DNA of 64,000 nucleotides from Cymodocea nodosa (Eukaryota; Streptophyta; Magnoliopsida; Alismatales; Cymodoceaceae): NCBI GenBank assembly GCA_036874045.1, contig CM072338.1, positions 21,412,501 to 21,476,500 of the forward strand, read 5' to 3'. Shown piece by piece: positions 1 to 11,816 of this stretch (position 1 is its first letter; each line of letters starts with the position of its first letter). The notes under the pieces were generated by a model. It saw only the letters and a program-made list of their open reading frames with translations, ran no database searches and was not told where the DNA came from. The position numbers and the translations under genes were made by a program.

Positions 1-460
1 CTTCTTCCAAACAGAAAAGAAAAATTAGGTATCCATTTGTGTATTTCTTTTAAATCATTAAATATTATTTTTTTAATGTTTTTCAAACATTTTAACTTAG
101 CACAATGGAGGTTTTGATGGATGCTTGCTGCGTCGCGTAAACTGGAATAATTCTTTACTGACAAAAAAACTCATGTACGTGACTTCTATCCCAACTTAAA
201 TGCGATATGATAAAAATAATCGAACTTTAAACGAACTTGCTATAATAAAGGCCCCGTTTACCGTTTATATTATCTTATATATTATTTTTAAAAAAGAAAA
301 ACAAAGGAAAAAACGTTAAAGAACGGATCCTAAGATCCGAATAGGAAGTTTCGAGATATAGTTAGTTCTGTCTCTTTCTACACTGTCGTAGACTACTCTA
401 GAAAAACACCTATCGGTCCAATTCACTTCGCAGTAGACGACGATAACGGAATACAGGTCT
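1..460. other. sHSP upstream flank, no gene
   Basis: AT-rich DNA upstream of sHSP copy 1. From about 147 onward it is recognisably homologous to 17553-17880 upstream of sHSP copy 3. No coding region is supported. The mirror copy is 35362-35821. Confidence 0.6.
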
Positions 461-475
461 GGAAAATTCCGGTTT
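461..475 (+). promoter_or_regulatory. Heat-shock element of sHSP copy 1
   Basis: The run GGAAAATTCCGGTTTC contains the inverted nGAAnnTTCn units bound by heat-shock factors, with an imperfect third unit. It lies about 25 bp before the TATA box and about 140 bp before the ATG. The core GGAAAATTCCGG is unchanged in the diverged sHSP copy 3, which supports function. Confidence 0.7.
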
Positions 476-499
476 CGTCGCTACCCTCCACGGAGCACC

Positions 500-506
500 T
501 ATAAAT
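500..506 (+). promoter_or_regulatory. TATA box of sHSP copy 1
   Basis: TATAAAT lies about 105 bp before the start codon and just downstream of the heat-shock element, a usual plant sHSP promoter layout. The same box is found at 17924 before sHSP copy 3. Confidence 0.75.
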
Positions 507-611
507 TCGCCCCTCCCCTCTTCGCTTCGTCGTCATCGAAATCAGCTCCCAATCTACGATCACTTGCACAATCGTTCGTCGGTTCCCAATCCTTGAACGA
601 GAGAAGAGAAG

Positions 612-1088
612 ATGTCGATCATCCCAAGTTCCTTCGGCAGGGTCGGCAACGTGTTCGATCCCTACTCCTTCGACCTGTGGGATCCCTTCCTCAACTTCCC
701 TTTCGACACTCCCGCCTTCCGCTCCCCTTCCAGCTTCCGCGCTGGCGGCGAGATCGTGGACGCCCGCATGGACTGGAAGGAGGCTCCCGACAAGCACGTC
801 TTCAAGGCGGATCTTCCCGGTCTGAAGAAAGAGGAGGTGAAGGTAGAGGTGGAGGACGGCCTGGTGCTGCAGATCAGCGGTGAGAGGAGCAGGGAGAAGG
901 AGGATAAGTGTGACACCTGGCACCGCATGGAACGTAGCAGCGGGAAGTTCGTGAGGAGGTTCAGGCTGCCAGAGAACGCGAAGGTGGATCAGCTGTCGGC
1001 CGCCATGGAGAACGGCGTGTTGACTGTCACTGTACCAAAGGGGGAGGTTAAGAAGCCGGAGATTAGGCCGATCCAGATCACCGGCTGA
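612..1088 (+). CDS. Class I cytosolic small heat-shock protein, copy 1
   Basis: An intronless 158-residue protein of the Hsp20/alpha-crystallin family, an ATP-independent holdase that forms cytosolic oligomers and keeps heat-damaged proteins soluble. The N-terminus ([10 protein letters not shown], then [14 protein letters not shown]) is the class I arm. The alpha-crystallin domain runs from about residue 50 to 145, with [17 protein letters not shown] at 68-84 and [12 protein letters not shown] at 115-126. The C-terminal I-x-I anchor is IQI at 154-156. The tail RPIQITG differs from the usual class I AIEISG ending. A heat-shock element and TATA box precede the ATG, which fits heat induction. 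The encoded protein is identical to the copy at 34734-35210 and about 85% similar to copy 3. Length is normal for the family. Confidence 0.95.
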   Translation: MSIIPSSFGRVGNVFDPYSFDLWDPFLNFPFDTPAFRSPSSFRAGGEIVDARMDWKEAPDKHVFKADLPGLKKEEVKVEVEDGLVLQISGERSREKEDKCDTWHRMERSSGKFVRRFRLPENAKVDQLSAAMENGVLTVTVPKGEVKKPEIRPIQITG

Positions 1089-1277
1089 GGTTTGTGTTCA
1101 TGATCGATCGATCGATGCAGAGGAGGATAAGTTTCTGACGTTACGGTTTTCTTGTGCGCGTGTGTTCTTGATAGTCCAAAGGTCTGGTGGTTGAGGGGTT
1201 GTCCCACTTCCAGAACTCGTTCTCTCTGTGCAGGTGGTGTTCGACGATATGTTTGTAGATATGTTGTCTGTTACTGT

Positions 1278-1283
1278 AATAAA
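1278..1283 (+). terminator. Poly(A) signal of sHSP copy 1
   Basis: AATAAA lies about 190 bp after the stop codon in a block that is conserved 3' of sHSP copy 3 (AATAAA at 18710) and in the relic at 2439-2530. Confidence 0.6.
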
Positions 1284-1388
1284 TTGAGGATATCCTCCTC
1301 TTTCCTATTCAGCGTTAGCTTCCTATTGCTACGTTTCTCCTCTCCTCCTCCTCCTCTCCTTCAGTGTAATTACTAATTAGAAAAACTA

Positions 1389-2000
1389 CGGATGCTGATT
1401 TTAGCTTTGAAGAATGAAAATGAGACCAGATCGATTGTAGGAATTAATCGGAGGCCGCTAGGGTCGGAAATCTCTCCCGAAGCTTGTTTTATCAGAATTA
1501 ATATGATTGATTAATTCTATATGGTGATGGGTATGGAACGCATCCTCTTGTGTATGTTTACAATTATTCTTTCCCGCCAGGGTCAGAAAAAAATTTCTGA
1601 TTAATGATCGATGTTACTATTTGTCAACGTCATTTAATTTCTCATTGTTAGAAAGACTCGTTTGAAAATATCGTCTAAAATACCAGTCCGTATGATACCA
1701 CACGTCATAGGAAAATTATATTGACGCTGAAAATAATTGACGAAGAGAAAATAATAAAAACATACATAAGAAAGTACCATATATGTATAACAAAGCATAC
1801 ACTAGCTCATTATCATGAAACCATCATTATACACACATACACAATACCTTACCTTGATAGCAAGAGAACATTAGAAAGAAAATTAAATCAGAAAACAATT
1901 TTATGCACGGTGAGCAAATAAAAAAAAAGCGCCACGATATTTAAATCTTCCTCCACACATCTCGCCTTATATATATATCTGTATATATACATACATACGC

Positions 2001-2031
<31 letters not shown>

Positions 2032-2438
2032 AATGAGGTTACTCGATGGACTGACAAAGATCGAACGATGACGACAGATCGACGAACTCGTGGGGAATCA
2101 GACATCCCACGGTGGAGGTTGGCAGAAGACGGAATAGAGGGACGAAACAGGGGATCATGAGAAGACGAACCTGATCGATCGATCTCGTCGTTGTCGTTGC
2201 CTTCGGATGAGATTGACAGACGCTCAGTGTTCGGACGATCATAGATTCGGCAACGACGACGATGCTCGATCACCATTGCAGATGAAGGAACCATATGATG
2301 TGGTCGGCTATCTAAAATCGAGGAGGAGGGGAGGGAGGAGGAGGGGAGGGGGGAGGAGGAATGGGTCGGGCTTCTTCCCGTCTGATGAATGTTTCTTGTG
2401 AATTGCTGCTGCCCATTTCGTGTGAATCTATTTTTCTG
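1389..2438. other. sHSP 3' flank with (AG)14 microsatellite, no gene
   Basis: No supported gene. The parts around 1389-1510 and 1670-1780 match the 3' flank of sHSP copy 3, where the DNA between them is replaced. A perfect (AG)14 tract occupies 2001-2028. A G-rich purine tract at about 2320-2360 precedes the G-run difference between the arms. Confidence 0.6.
2001..2028 (+). repeat. (AG)14 microsatellite
   Basis: Fourteen perfect AG units. The mirror tract in the right arm at 33794-33821 also has fourteen units. Microsatellites change length quickly, so the equality points to very recent homogenisation or to an assembly duplicate. Confidence 0.95.
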
Positions 2439-4345
2439 TTCTCTCTCTGCAGGTTGTGTTCGACGGTATGTTTGTAGATATGTTGTCTGTTACCGTAATA
2501 AAATGAGGATATCTTCCTCTCTGTTATTCTAGAGGTGTCAACAGGCCGAGCCGGGCGGCCCGGCCTAAAAAATATCTGTCCGTTCGAATTAAGGGTCGAG
2601 TTGAAATTTTTTTTAATTTTTCAGTTTAGCTTAAATTTTTTTTGAGACAATCTAAACTCAATTTGTAGTTAGACTTGTTTTTATATTTTTTTATTTTTTT
2701 CAACTTTAATTCGACTGATTTTTTTTTTAACAATTTGATCGATATTTTACTTCGATTCAATCAAAAATTTTATTTTTATTTTCTTTTTTGATACAATCAA
2801 AGCACAACTTTGGTTTAACTAAAGTTTTTTATTTTTTTAGATATTTTTTTGTTTGATCTGATTGACTAAAGTTTTTTATTTTTTCCTACATTCTAACCAA
2901 CATATTTAATTTTTTTCTTCAATCTGATCAAAGATAAACTTTGGTTTAACCGAAATTTTTTAAATTTATTATTTTTACTTTAGTCTAATTGAAGTTAAAC
3001 TTCGATTTGACTTAACTTTTTTATTTTTCCTTTGATTTGACCAAATCTTAACTTCGGTCCAATCAAAGTTTTTAATTTTTTTATATTTATTTTTTTGATT
3101 TTAAATTAAAATTAAAAAAAAAATTACAACATTTTTGATAATCAATTCATCATTCAAATACATTATTTTATTTATAAATACATGAACATCAAACATCATT
3201 CATAAATCACAATTCATTGCATTAACATTAATATCAAGACATCATCAACAAACCATTCATAATTTATCATCTATCAACACATTCAAACACAAGTCATGAA
3301 GTTAAAATAATTATTTTATTTCTGAATTTAAATTAAAATTACATTATTTTTGTAATTACATCAAATATTTTTACGTTTAATATACATAATTATATTTAAA
3401 CATTTAAATTTGTAAATTCATTAATAAAGTTATTTTTTTGTTGTTGTTCACAAACATAAGTAAACTCTCAGTTTTTAACACACATTAATACTTCTAAAAT
3501 ATTATTTTTTAATCTTACTCTTTTATCATCTAATATATTAACACTAATACATAATGTATGTTCACATACTACAAAAGAAGTTAAAATTGTTAATAAATCT
3601 CTAGCCATTAATGATAAAATAAGAAATGTGTATTTTTGTATTTTTCTTCAATTTATTACATCAAAATCTAGAAAATTAGAATTATCTCTTATTAAATAGC
3701 TATGATTAAAATTATTTAATTCTTTCCTATTTATTACGATAAATCACTATGTTCATCATCAAATATACTATAATCAATTATTGATGATGATGATGATGGT
3801 TGTGAAAAGTATGACATATTTTGTATTTATTGTGTTCCATATTTTATAACATACATATCAAACATATTATTTAAATTTTGTTCTACATTTTCAATTGTTA
3901 CATCAAATTCTATGTTTAAACAAATTTGTATTACATTTATTAATTTTTTAACAATTTTTACTTTAGTTTTAGGATCTAAATAAACACTTAATGTATATAA
4001 GAGAAGTATCTTATTTCAATTTTTATTTTTTATTTTTCATTGATTTTGTCGCTCATTTTTTACAAATATTGAAAAACAAACATTATTTTAACATATAAGT
4101 ACTTACGAAGTCTAACCTAAATTGACTCATAAGTCGATTTTCTAATATATTATAGTCTAACCTGTAAATCAAATTAGACGAGGCCAAGTTAACCTGTAAT
4201 GATCCAAACTAATTGATACCTTTATATTATTCTGTGTTAGCTTCTTGTTGTTGTGTTTCTACTCTCCTCCTCCTTCAGTGTGATTAATAATTAGAAAACC
4301 TATAGACACTGATTTTAGATTTGAAATGTTAATTTATTTGGTCAC
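2439..4345 (+). repeat. Relic of a duplicated sHSP 3' end, split by a hAT insertion
   Basis: Sequence 2439-2530 followed by 4226-4345 is a second, diverged copy of the 3' untranslated region and poly(A) block of sHSP copy 1 (about 1220-1420). It keeps the GTGTTCGACG, TGTTTGTAGATATGTTGTCTG and AATAAA landmarks. No sHSP coding sequence remains upstream. The two halves are separated by the hAT relic. This shows at least one more sHSP duplication than the genes now present. Confidence 0.8.
2531..4225 (-). mobile_element. Decayed hAT DNA transposon, left arm copy
   Basis: The ends are imperfect terminal inverted repeats, AGAGGTGTCAA at the left and AAAGGTATCAA read inward from the right. They are flanked by a likely 8-bp target duplication, GTTATTCT and ATTATTCT. 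The left end has the GTGTCAA then GGCC/CGGGC pattern common at hAT ends. On the minus strand, about 3465-3670, a degraded hAT C-terminal dimerisation domain is readable: LMARDLLTI, then LDDKRVRLKNNILE. Many stops and frame changes remove any coding capacity, and most of the transposase is missing. The rest is very AT-rich. The same insertion is in the right arm, so it predates the arm copying. Confidence 0.8.
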
Positions 4346-6124
4346 TGATTTTGATCACATGTACATATGTCCTCCTCCTCTAGAATAACAAAGAGGAGTT
4401 AATGTGAAGAGGTTGTTCATACTTTAGTTTCACTTAAATTTCCATACAATTATTTTTTTAAATTTTTTTATAAAGAATACTGGTATGGTAGCGTCCTCTA
4501 GCATTAACCTTTTGTTAATCTACCTTTGATTAAAGAAGACGTAAATATTGCATGAAGTAGAGAATATGACACCGTGCGAATTTTCTTTCATCCTGTTCCA
4601 GTTGTCACACAGAAAAAAAGAAATACCAATTGTCATAATATTAAAAAAAATGCAATAACAATGTGTACGTTAAAGTCTGATAAATCAATTTACTACAAGT
4701 CTAAAAGTAAAATAACAATATAACTAATATGTAATATGAATGTCACGGGAGAGCGCACGCGGGAGAGATCGTCTGAGCTCACATGCACACAGCATCGACG
4801 AACGATGCACCACACGACGACTAGACTTGCACCTCCTCCTTGTGGAAAAATCGTCTGAAGCGATGCCAATGTCTTCTCAGCTCGAGAAATCCCCAGTAGC
4901 AGTTGTCCTCCGTCGAAGCTCCTTTGCATTCTATTCGATCAACACAAAATCGACCGACGCAACACCGATTCGTGGAAGAAAAAGGGGCGCCTGGAGGAAA
5001 CAGGAGACGGAGAAGAAAAACCACGACCATAATCAAAAAATAAATCAAGAAAATTACCCTTGAACTACTGCATATGGCTCCATATTTATCGGTCTCAGGC
5101 CGCCTCCTTTGCGTCTTGTTCATGGAAGCTTTTCCGTGTTAACCGTGCATCGTTCATTGAACTTAAGTTTTCCTTCTTTAAAACGACAGAATGTGCTTTG
5201 CGTCAAATGTTGGAAAGGCTTTCCCCATTTACAAAATACCTAAGGTGCATTGAAATTGATTAATGTTGCATTATGTGTTTAGGAATGTTTGGTGTCACTT
5301 TTTGCATAGAATCATGGATATATTATTACATCATGCTTCCTTACATTGCGGGTACTTAAAGGTATTTCACATGATAAAATGTGTGAATTGGCGCGGGTTT
5401 GTTTTCAAGGTGGTATGTTACAGTTTCTTTTGGGTATAATTATACATTATGGGTTGACTATGTGTAAACAAAGACTATGTATGATAAAATATGTGAGTTA
5501 ACTTAAAACTCGTTATCGTGTGAAATGTGATACAGTAAGACGGTGAGTTAACTCAGACTCCATTATAAGACAATCTGGAAAATGATAGGATGTGTAAGTG
5601 AGCTCATCAAGGTCTCATCATAGAATGATATGTAATCGTAGACTTTTAGAATGCAAATACTCAAGAGACGAGTTTATTGTAACGAGCTTACGATTTCACA
5701 TGAATAACTAAATGTTTTGTTTTATAATTCAGTATTGAGAAATTATTATTGCTGCTTTATGGCCTCACCATACACTTATCTTTTTATATGACTAATATTG
5801 AGCATTAATTAGCTGACGTTAACTTTTTCCTTGTGATTGCTTTAAATCCCTAGAAGTGGCGACTGGCCCGGCGCAGGTGGTGGTCGCGAGCATCTTGCAG
5901 CATGAGTTTAAACAGATATTGACGTAAAGCAGGTTGTAACATAGTAGAATGCACATGCATATACTTTAGCTTGTGTTTGAACTGAACTCAAATTTGAATT
6001 TTTCTAGCATAATATTACAATGCGATCACCTTTGACTTTTTGCAGGGGTGATGTATTTGGGAGGGTGACAAGTCGAGGAGCATAGCTCGAGAATCACTTC
6101 CCGTTCAGGTGTTGAGCGAAACAA
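4346..6124. other. Intergenic DNA upstream of glycosyltransferase copy 1
   Basis: No supported gene in the first part. From about 5244 to 6124 the sequence is homologous to the DNA upstream of glycosyltransferase copy 3 (23557-24149). About 290 bp (roughly 5595-5884) is present in the arms but absent in copy 3. A TTTGACTTTTTGCAG tract just before about 6045 could be the acceptor of a 5' UTR intron, but no matching donor is proven. Confidence 0.5.
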
Positions 6125-8551
6125 ATGCGGCTTCAAACGGAAAGCAGATGTTCTCTATTCCTCTCCATAATCTCCCTCTCCTATGCTGCCCTATTCTTCT
6201 ACCCATACTACCTACACCTCTACACCCCTCTACCGACCACCACCGCTCTCCAATACCTTCCCTCCACTACTCCTCTCCCACCAACCTTCTCCTTCACGAT
6301 CAAACTCCTCACCTTCAACCGCATCGACTCCCTCCGCCGCTGTCTCGGCTCCCTCGCCCGTGCAGACTACGGCGGCGACAGGGTCGGCCTCCACGTCTTC
6401 GTCGACCACTTCGGGGAATCGACCGATTTGGTGGACCGCAAGCTGGAGGAGTCGCGCCGAGTCTTGGAGTTCCTGGATGGGTTCCGGTGGGAGCATGGGG
6501 AGAAGATCGTGCACTATAGGACCAGGAACGCCGGAACGCAGGGGCAGTGGCTGGAGGCGTGGTGGCCCGTGAGCGATGACGAGTTCGCGTTCGTGGTGGA
6601 GGATGACATTGAGGTGTCGGGTTTGTATTACAGGTTTCTAAAAGGGTTGATCCGAAAGTACCATTACGACCGCAAAAATTTCAGCCCTTTCATTTATGGC
6701 GCATCGTTGCAGAGGGCGACGTATGTTCTTGGTGAGTGAGGATTCAGTGTTTTGACATAGAACTCGTTTTCCTCCTGTTTCATTTGCTTCTTGGATTTTT
6801 TTTTTTCGAACTTCCATGTCGTGCGTGGTTCTTCGTTATTCTTAGACAAATTAACGTGAACTTTTGAAATGTAAGCAACGTGAGAGATGTGATTTACCGT
6901 ATGTCTTTATTTCTTTGCCCTCCGAGACTCCACGCTTATTTCTTAATTAGATCAGGCTAGGCAGTCCTGTTCTTTTGTGAGGCATATCCGCCACAACGGA
7001 AAAGTATGACAACCGTACGTAGTCTGGAATATGAGCCCCTTCGAATGCACAGATTGGATCCACACCTTTTTCTAATCTTAATCTCATCTTGTTCGATACT
7101 TGTGGTATACCAGGTATAGGTGGTAACAAAATACATTTGGACGGTGAAGAGCACCTCTTCCTGTACCAGTTGGTTGGCACTTGGGGTCAGCTTCTCTTCC
7201 CAAAACCTTGGAAGGAGTTTCGTTTGTGGTACGACAACAAGAAGTCCAAAGGCATCAAACCAATTCTTCCCGGCATGGTAATTTTTGTTCTTATATATCC
7301 TCACACGTAGCCCTGTGCTTCTGCACATCTAACCTATTGGTATCTGGTACTGGTTTTCTTACCTTTTTCTGGATATATATATAAATGTGTTTTCCGTTTT
7401 CGGTCATTGTGGGTTTCCAAGATCCATGAGATTAATACAGCCACATTGTGCAGGTATCCAATGCGTGGTATAGAATGAAGGGAGAGAGGATTTGGACACC
7501 ATGGTTCATCAAATTTATACACTCTCGTGATTATTACAATATTTACACTAACTTTGGGGGCGGAAGAGCTCTCAGTGTCTGTCACAGAGAAGCTGGCGTC
7601 AATTATGCTAAATCAGCTGGGCCCGATTCTTCTCTTTTGAATGAAAGTTCCCTTGATTTCGATCGCTGGGAACTGCAACCGCTGAGGTCACTAAAGTGGT
7701 TCGATTTCTGCTTTAGACAGATGCTGCCTGAAAGGTTTGCAGGAAATTTTGACCAACTTGAGTCGGTTCTCAACTCATTGCAGAAAAAGGAAAAACCCAT
7801 CCTACTATTTAGCCTGTATCGTACCACGGAACATCTTGTAAAAAACCTGCTCTGTCATCTTCAACGGTTAAATGTTCAGAACTACATTTTCATCGGTGCC
7901 AATAACGGATGGTTGCATGACCTGTCAAGGAGGGGACATCCGGTCATCTATGCAACGGAGTTTGCCACAGGTCTCGGAAAAGGCAAGTTGGCTACTTTCA
8001 ATCGATCCGACGTGGAGCAGACGAACGAAATCTTGGCAAATGCCTACGTTGTGAGGAAATGCTTGGAACGTGGTTATAGTACTTGGATAATCGATGGAAA
8101 TATGATTCCGATCATCGATGCTTTCTCCCAACCTCCAGATGCTTCCCATGATTTTATCGTGGCAAAGGACGCCGAGATTTTGTTTGCGAGGTCTTCACTG
8201 TCGGCGTCGAACATTTGGTCTGACGATTTCATTTACAATATTGCTTCAGCTGCAAATTCTTCGGCTAGTGGTCATCCCAAGTCCATACAAGAGAGGTATT
8301 TCGTACAATTAACTGCTAGCATATTGAAGGAAGGAAGATTTGGAAGCAGCATTAATGGCGATGATGTGCCCAATTTCACCATGAAGTTGGGAGCTGGTAC
8401 CGCTGGGTTGTCTTCAGGAAAGGGGAGTAAAATAGTGTTCTGGAGTCCTGAGTCGGAGGTGGACTTCGTACAAAAGGAACTTGAAAAAGCTGGGTTATGG
8501 TTACTTGACAGTGATTCTTCTTGCCATGCCGTTTACTGCCATGGCTCCTAG
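6125..8551 (+). CDS. Two-domain Golgi-type glycosyltransferase (GT2-like family), copy 1
   Basis: Three exons, 6125-6731, 7114-7277 and 7454-8551, join in frame with GT-AG introns to give 622 residues. It belongs to the plant family annotated as glycosyltransferase family protein 2 (Arabidopsis At5g12260/At5g60700 type, named from memory). The acceptor substrate is unknown. Residues 11-28 form a likely type II signal anchor. The first GT-A domain includes TIKLLTFNRIDSLRRCL (58-74) and a DxD-like VVEDD at 157-161. The second half (from about 373, with FSLYRTTEHLVKNLL and later WIIDGNM at 470-476) resembles a nucleotide-diphospho-sugar transferase fold, perhaps GT77-like; that part is inference. 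Length and exon phases are normal. The protein is identical to the right-arm copy and about 92% identical to copy 3 over exon 3. Confidence 0.88.
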
Positions 8552-11340
8552 CTTGTATGAAAGAAATATCATGGACAGCGTTTGGAGTTTCTTTCTTTTC
8601 GATCAATTTTAGCAAGTTTTTTTATAATCTTTCCATTTGAATCAAAGATTTGTCACTTGAAAGGGGAGATTCCCCTAACCAGTAAGAGCTCTTCCATATG
8701 ATCGTGGAGTAAATGATATGGTTACGTCTGAATAAGATTGGATAAAGATACTTGAATTTCTTTTCTCGCAATGAAATATAAACGAAGCAACAACACGTGT
8801 GCTATCAGCAAGAAGAGTCGAATACGTGAATTTCAAAACAAATATGCAGGATGTATTTTTGTTGTGGTATGAAATGAGTCGAAAAATTTGTGCTAAACAA
8901 TAACAAGAGATGGATAGATTTTTCTTTTTTGCCAAACAAATAAGACTCTCTTGTGGATGGCTCCGGTACGACCGTATACTTTCGCGCGACGCGACAAACA
9001 AACGCGCCCTCAATCGACATCGTTCGTCAATGCACGTCGTATTTGTTTCTAAACTTTCAAATGCAGGCAGTGCTTGGTCAGCGATTAAGATTAAACAAAT
9101 TGGTTAAAGCAACGAAGGAGGGAGGATCGGGTGGTGACGACGGAATGCAACAAGAGACTGGAAAGGAGGAAATCAGGGTCTCCGTGTACTCGAAAAAACA
9201 GCAGAGAGGAAAATTTTAAAATTAACAAAAATTGATAAAAATGAAAATTAACGAAAAATAGATTTCTTTTTCGTTCGTTAGATGACAGAAAACTATATAT
9301 TTTAAATTTTGAATATTTTTATACGTTGTAAAAAAGGATGAAATTTAAATTTTAATTGTAACATATCTTAACAAATGTATCATCTAATATGATTTTGCCA
9401 ACATTAACATTTAATAGAGGTCATCTGAAAATTAGATAGTAATTTTTATTGAAATAAAATAGTTAACATATTATGTAAATTTTTTAATAAATTATGTAAT
9501 TTTTTATGATTTATAAAATCATTAAATATACTTATTATTCCTCATTTAATATATGACGGTTACTTATTTTTTTAATGTATTTACCTGATAACTTGAATGT
9601 AATATTTATACAACTAGCGAGAGTATGATAACTCGAATGTAATCTAGTGGTAGTATAATATTTATACAACTAAGTCAGGAGGTTAGAAAACCACCGTCTA
9701 ACCTAAACGAAATACTTTTTATAAATTTAAACAAACTAACTACGTCAAATCGCATCGAAGGTCGACACCGCTCGAATGGATAGACCGATGCCTATACTCG
9801 GCCATGTCAATGGGCCTTGTAAGGGCTACATTATTACGTGATCTGACCCAATCCGACGCGATCTTTTTCACATGTATATTCATACATTAAAATTTTAAAC
9901 AAATTCTTAAACCATCGAAAAAAAAAAAGTTTGCGATTTTGTAAAGTGAAAGGTAGGAGACTTTAAAAAACGTGGAATCGAAGTGACAGAAAGTTTATTT
10001 TTTGTCTAAAACTTACGAAGGTAGATTATATTAATTAATCTTTTTTTTTTTGGAAAAAGTGCCTTTTCAAAAGATATGGACATCATAAATAATCATCCGT
10101 AGAATAAGCTTATCAATAGAAATGATCATTGATTATTGTACATTAATTTTGATTTTATCAAGACTATCATGGTAAAGAATAATAAAGTAATTTCAATGTA
10201 TGAAATGATATTTGATGAGATGTTACTAGATCAGGTGCTGTAAATCTACTATAACATTATTTTTAACTTCTTGTAGCAATTTTATCTCATGAAAATATTT
10301 TTTCTTTCTGAAATTTGTTTTTTCTCAAAATCATAAAATTATAGTTTGCTCGCCTCATAAAAAAATTGTAGATTTGCCTCTAAGCTTATATGATAAGTAA
10401 TATGATGATCAGCTAATTTTCAAATAAAAACCACGTCTTATCCTCAAATCCGGCAGCAAATGTACAGTTGGCGTGTCTAATAATAACAATAATTCAAGAA
10501 TAAATAAAAGATATTTATTTGTAGATTGGAGAGCAATATTATTATATCATATACTGACCTGCTACTCGTTACAACTTACAACATTAATTGGGTCCAACCT
10601 TAGCTCTTGTCACGTTGTAATCTTTTTTGATTGAAGATCATTAATAATTTCCACACGCAGTTAAATTAACTAATTATTAGAAACAAGTAATTAGATTTAA
10701 AGTATCTTTGAATATGGAGAAATTACAACATAAAATCTCATCATCTCCACCAAAACAAGAATTCCAGAGTAAAGCCGAAACACAAATGTGTGCCAAGCAA
10801 ACAAGAGGAAGGGAAAATTGACAATGATGGAAAGATTAAACGCACGGAGAAAGAAATCATCGATCATGAAACATAACACGTACGGGATCTTTAATTAATA
10901 AGAAATTTCCAGATTCGAAAAGGAATGCCTTATCACGAACGAAATTTACTTAGTTTATCATTCCAGCATGCATGATTACATCACACACCCGTCCATACTA
11001 TTAATTATAGATGAAATTGCAGGAGAGGAAAGAGATTGATCAATTAATACTCGATCAAAAATGTAACACATGTAATATTGGTAAGGAATGCTTATTTAAA
11101 ATTAAAGTTATTGAAAACAACAGGAATTCGAAGAAATGAACATAGCCAGGGGACAGCGACAAATTAAAGAAAAACAAGAACGAAAATTGGAAAATCAATG
11201 TGTTATTCGCATATATAGAATAGTTTTACTTGTAACTAATATTAAAATGAATATAAATGTCACATCGCATAATTAGATTATTTTTTTCTGATATCGATCT
11301 GTAGTACTTTTATTTAATTGAAGGGAGCGGATCAGATTAG
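8552..11340. other. AT-rich DNA between glycosyltransferase copy 1 and the arm end
   Basis: No gene is supported. About 8650-9140 is the glycosyltransferase 3' flank, of which diverged relics occur at 13240-13620, 14975-15265 and 20000-21150. The remainder, about 9230-11340, is very AT-rich with no recognisable domain and occurs only in the two arms. Confidence 0.6.
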
Positions 11341-11668
11341 AAGGAAATTAAATTAATTAAGTTTGAAGGTTTTAACGCGACGATGAATGCCTGGACTTGA
11401 TTTTTTTTAAAAAATAAGTCATGTAAGATAATCCACGTACGTATGCGTTATCAGACATTATTTTATTGCGTTTTTTTTAACAAAATAATGTTTATATATA
11501 TAATGTGGGCGACGACCACGACGTAATCGAGCTGGCGCATAACCTCCACGCACGTCACCTTCGTTCGACTGCATCTAGATCATCTGGCCGTCGAAAACGT
11601 AAGGAACGGTGTGGGATCACTCACCTTGAATGACATTTGTCAGAAAAACCTACCTGTGAGAATTAAAA
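11341..11668 (+). repeat. Diverged inner extension of the palindrome, GST upstream region
   Basis: Inverted homology to 24150-24479 continues here past the end of perfect identity, but with many substitutions and small indels. An example is the AAGG versus TTGG difference right at the boundary. The segment ends at the shared text GAGAATTAAAA, about 60 bp before the TATA box of the GST-like gene, so it is probably part of that gene's upstream region. Confidence 0.85.
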
Positions 11669-11726
11669 TTTACGTATACCGTCGATCGGTTCTTCCCTGG
11701 CTCAAAACCCATGAACGATCTATGTG

Positions 11727-11735
11727 TATATAATA
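11727..11735 (+). promoter_or_regulatory. TATA box of GST-like gene
   Basis: TATATAATA lies about 90 bp before the ATG at 11817. An upstream in-frame ATG at 11724 sits on this TATA box and is therefore rejected as the start. Confidence 0.6.
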
Positions 11736-11816
11736 CATACATCCCGCCACCACCACCAAACCCTACTGGTTGATCGGCTTGGGAAACCCAGTTTAATTAG
11801 TTCCAAGAACACCACC

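Larger units (their letters stand above)
1..11340 (+). repeat. Left arm of giant near-identical palindrome
   Basis: This arm is the inverted copy of 24480-35821. Position 1 pairs with 35821 and position 11340 with 24480. Every open reading frame I compared between the arms translates identically. I found only two length differences: a G run of 3 versus 4 near 2370, and an A run of 10 versus 11 near 3118. A fast-mutating (AG)14 microsatellite has the same length in both arms. The arm begins at the window edge, so its outer limit is unknown. It contains sHSP copy 1, a hAT relic and glycosyltransferase copy 1. Confidence 0.95.

Noticed and set aside
423-923. 166-codon minus-strand frame over sHSP copy 1
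   Set aside because: It is the antisense shadow of the sHSP coding region and promoter. The sHSP frame has clear family motifs.
4740-5063. 107-codon frame upstream of glycosyltransferase copy 1
   Set aside because: It is present in both arms, but no conserved motif, promoter or splice support is visible.
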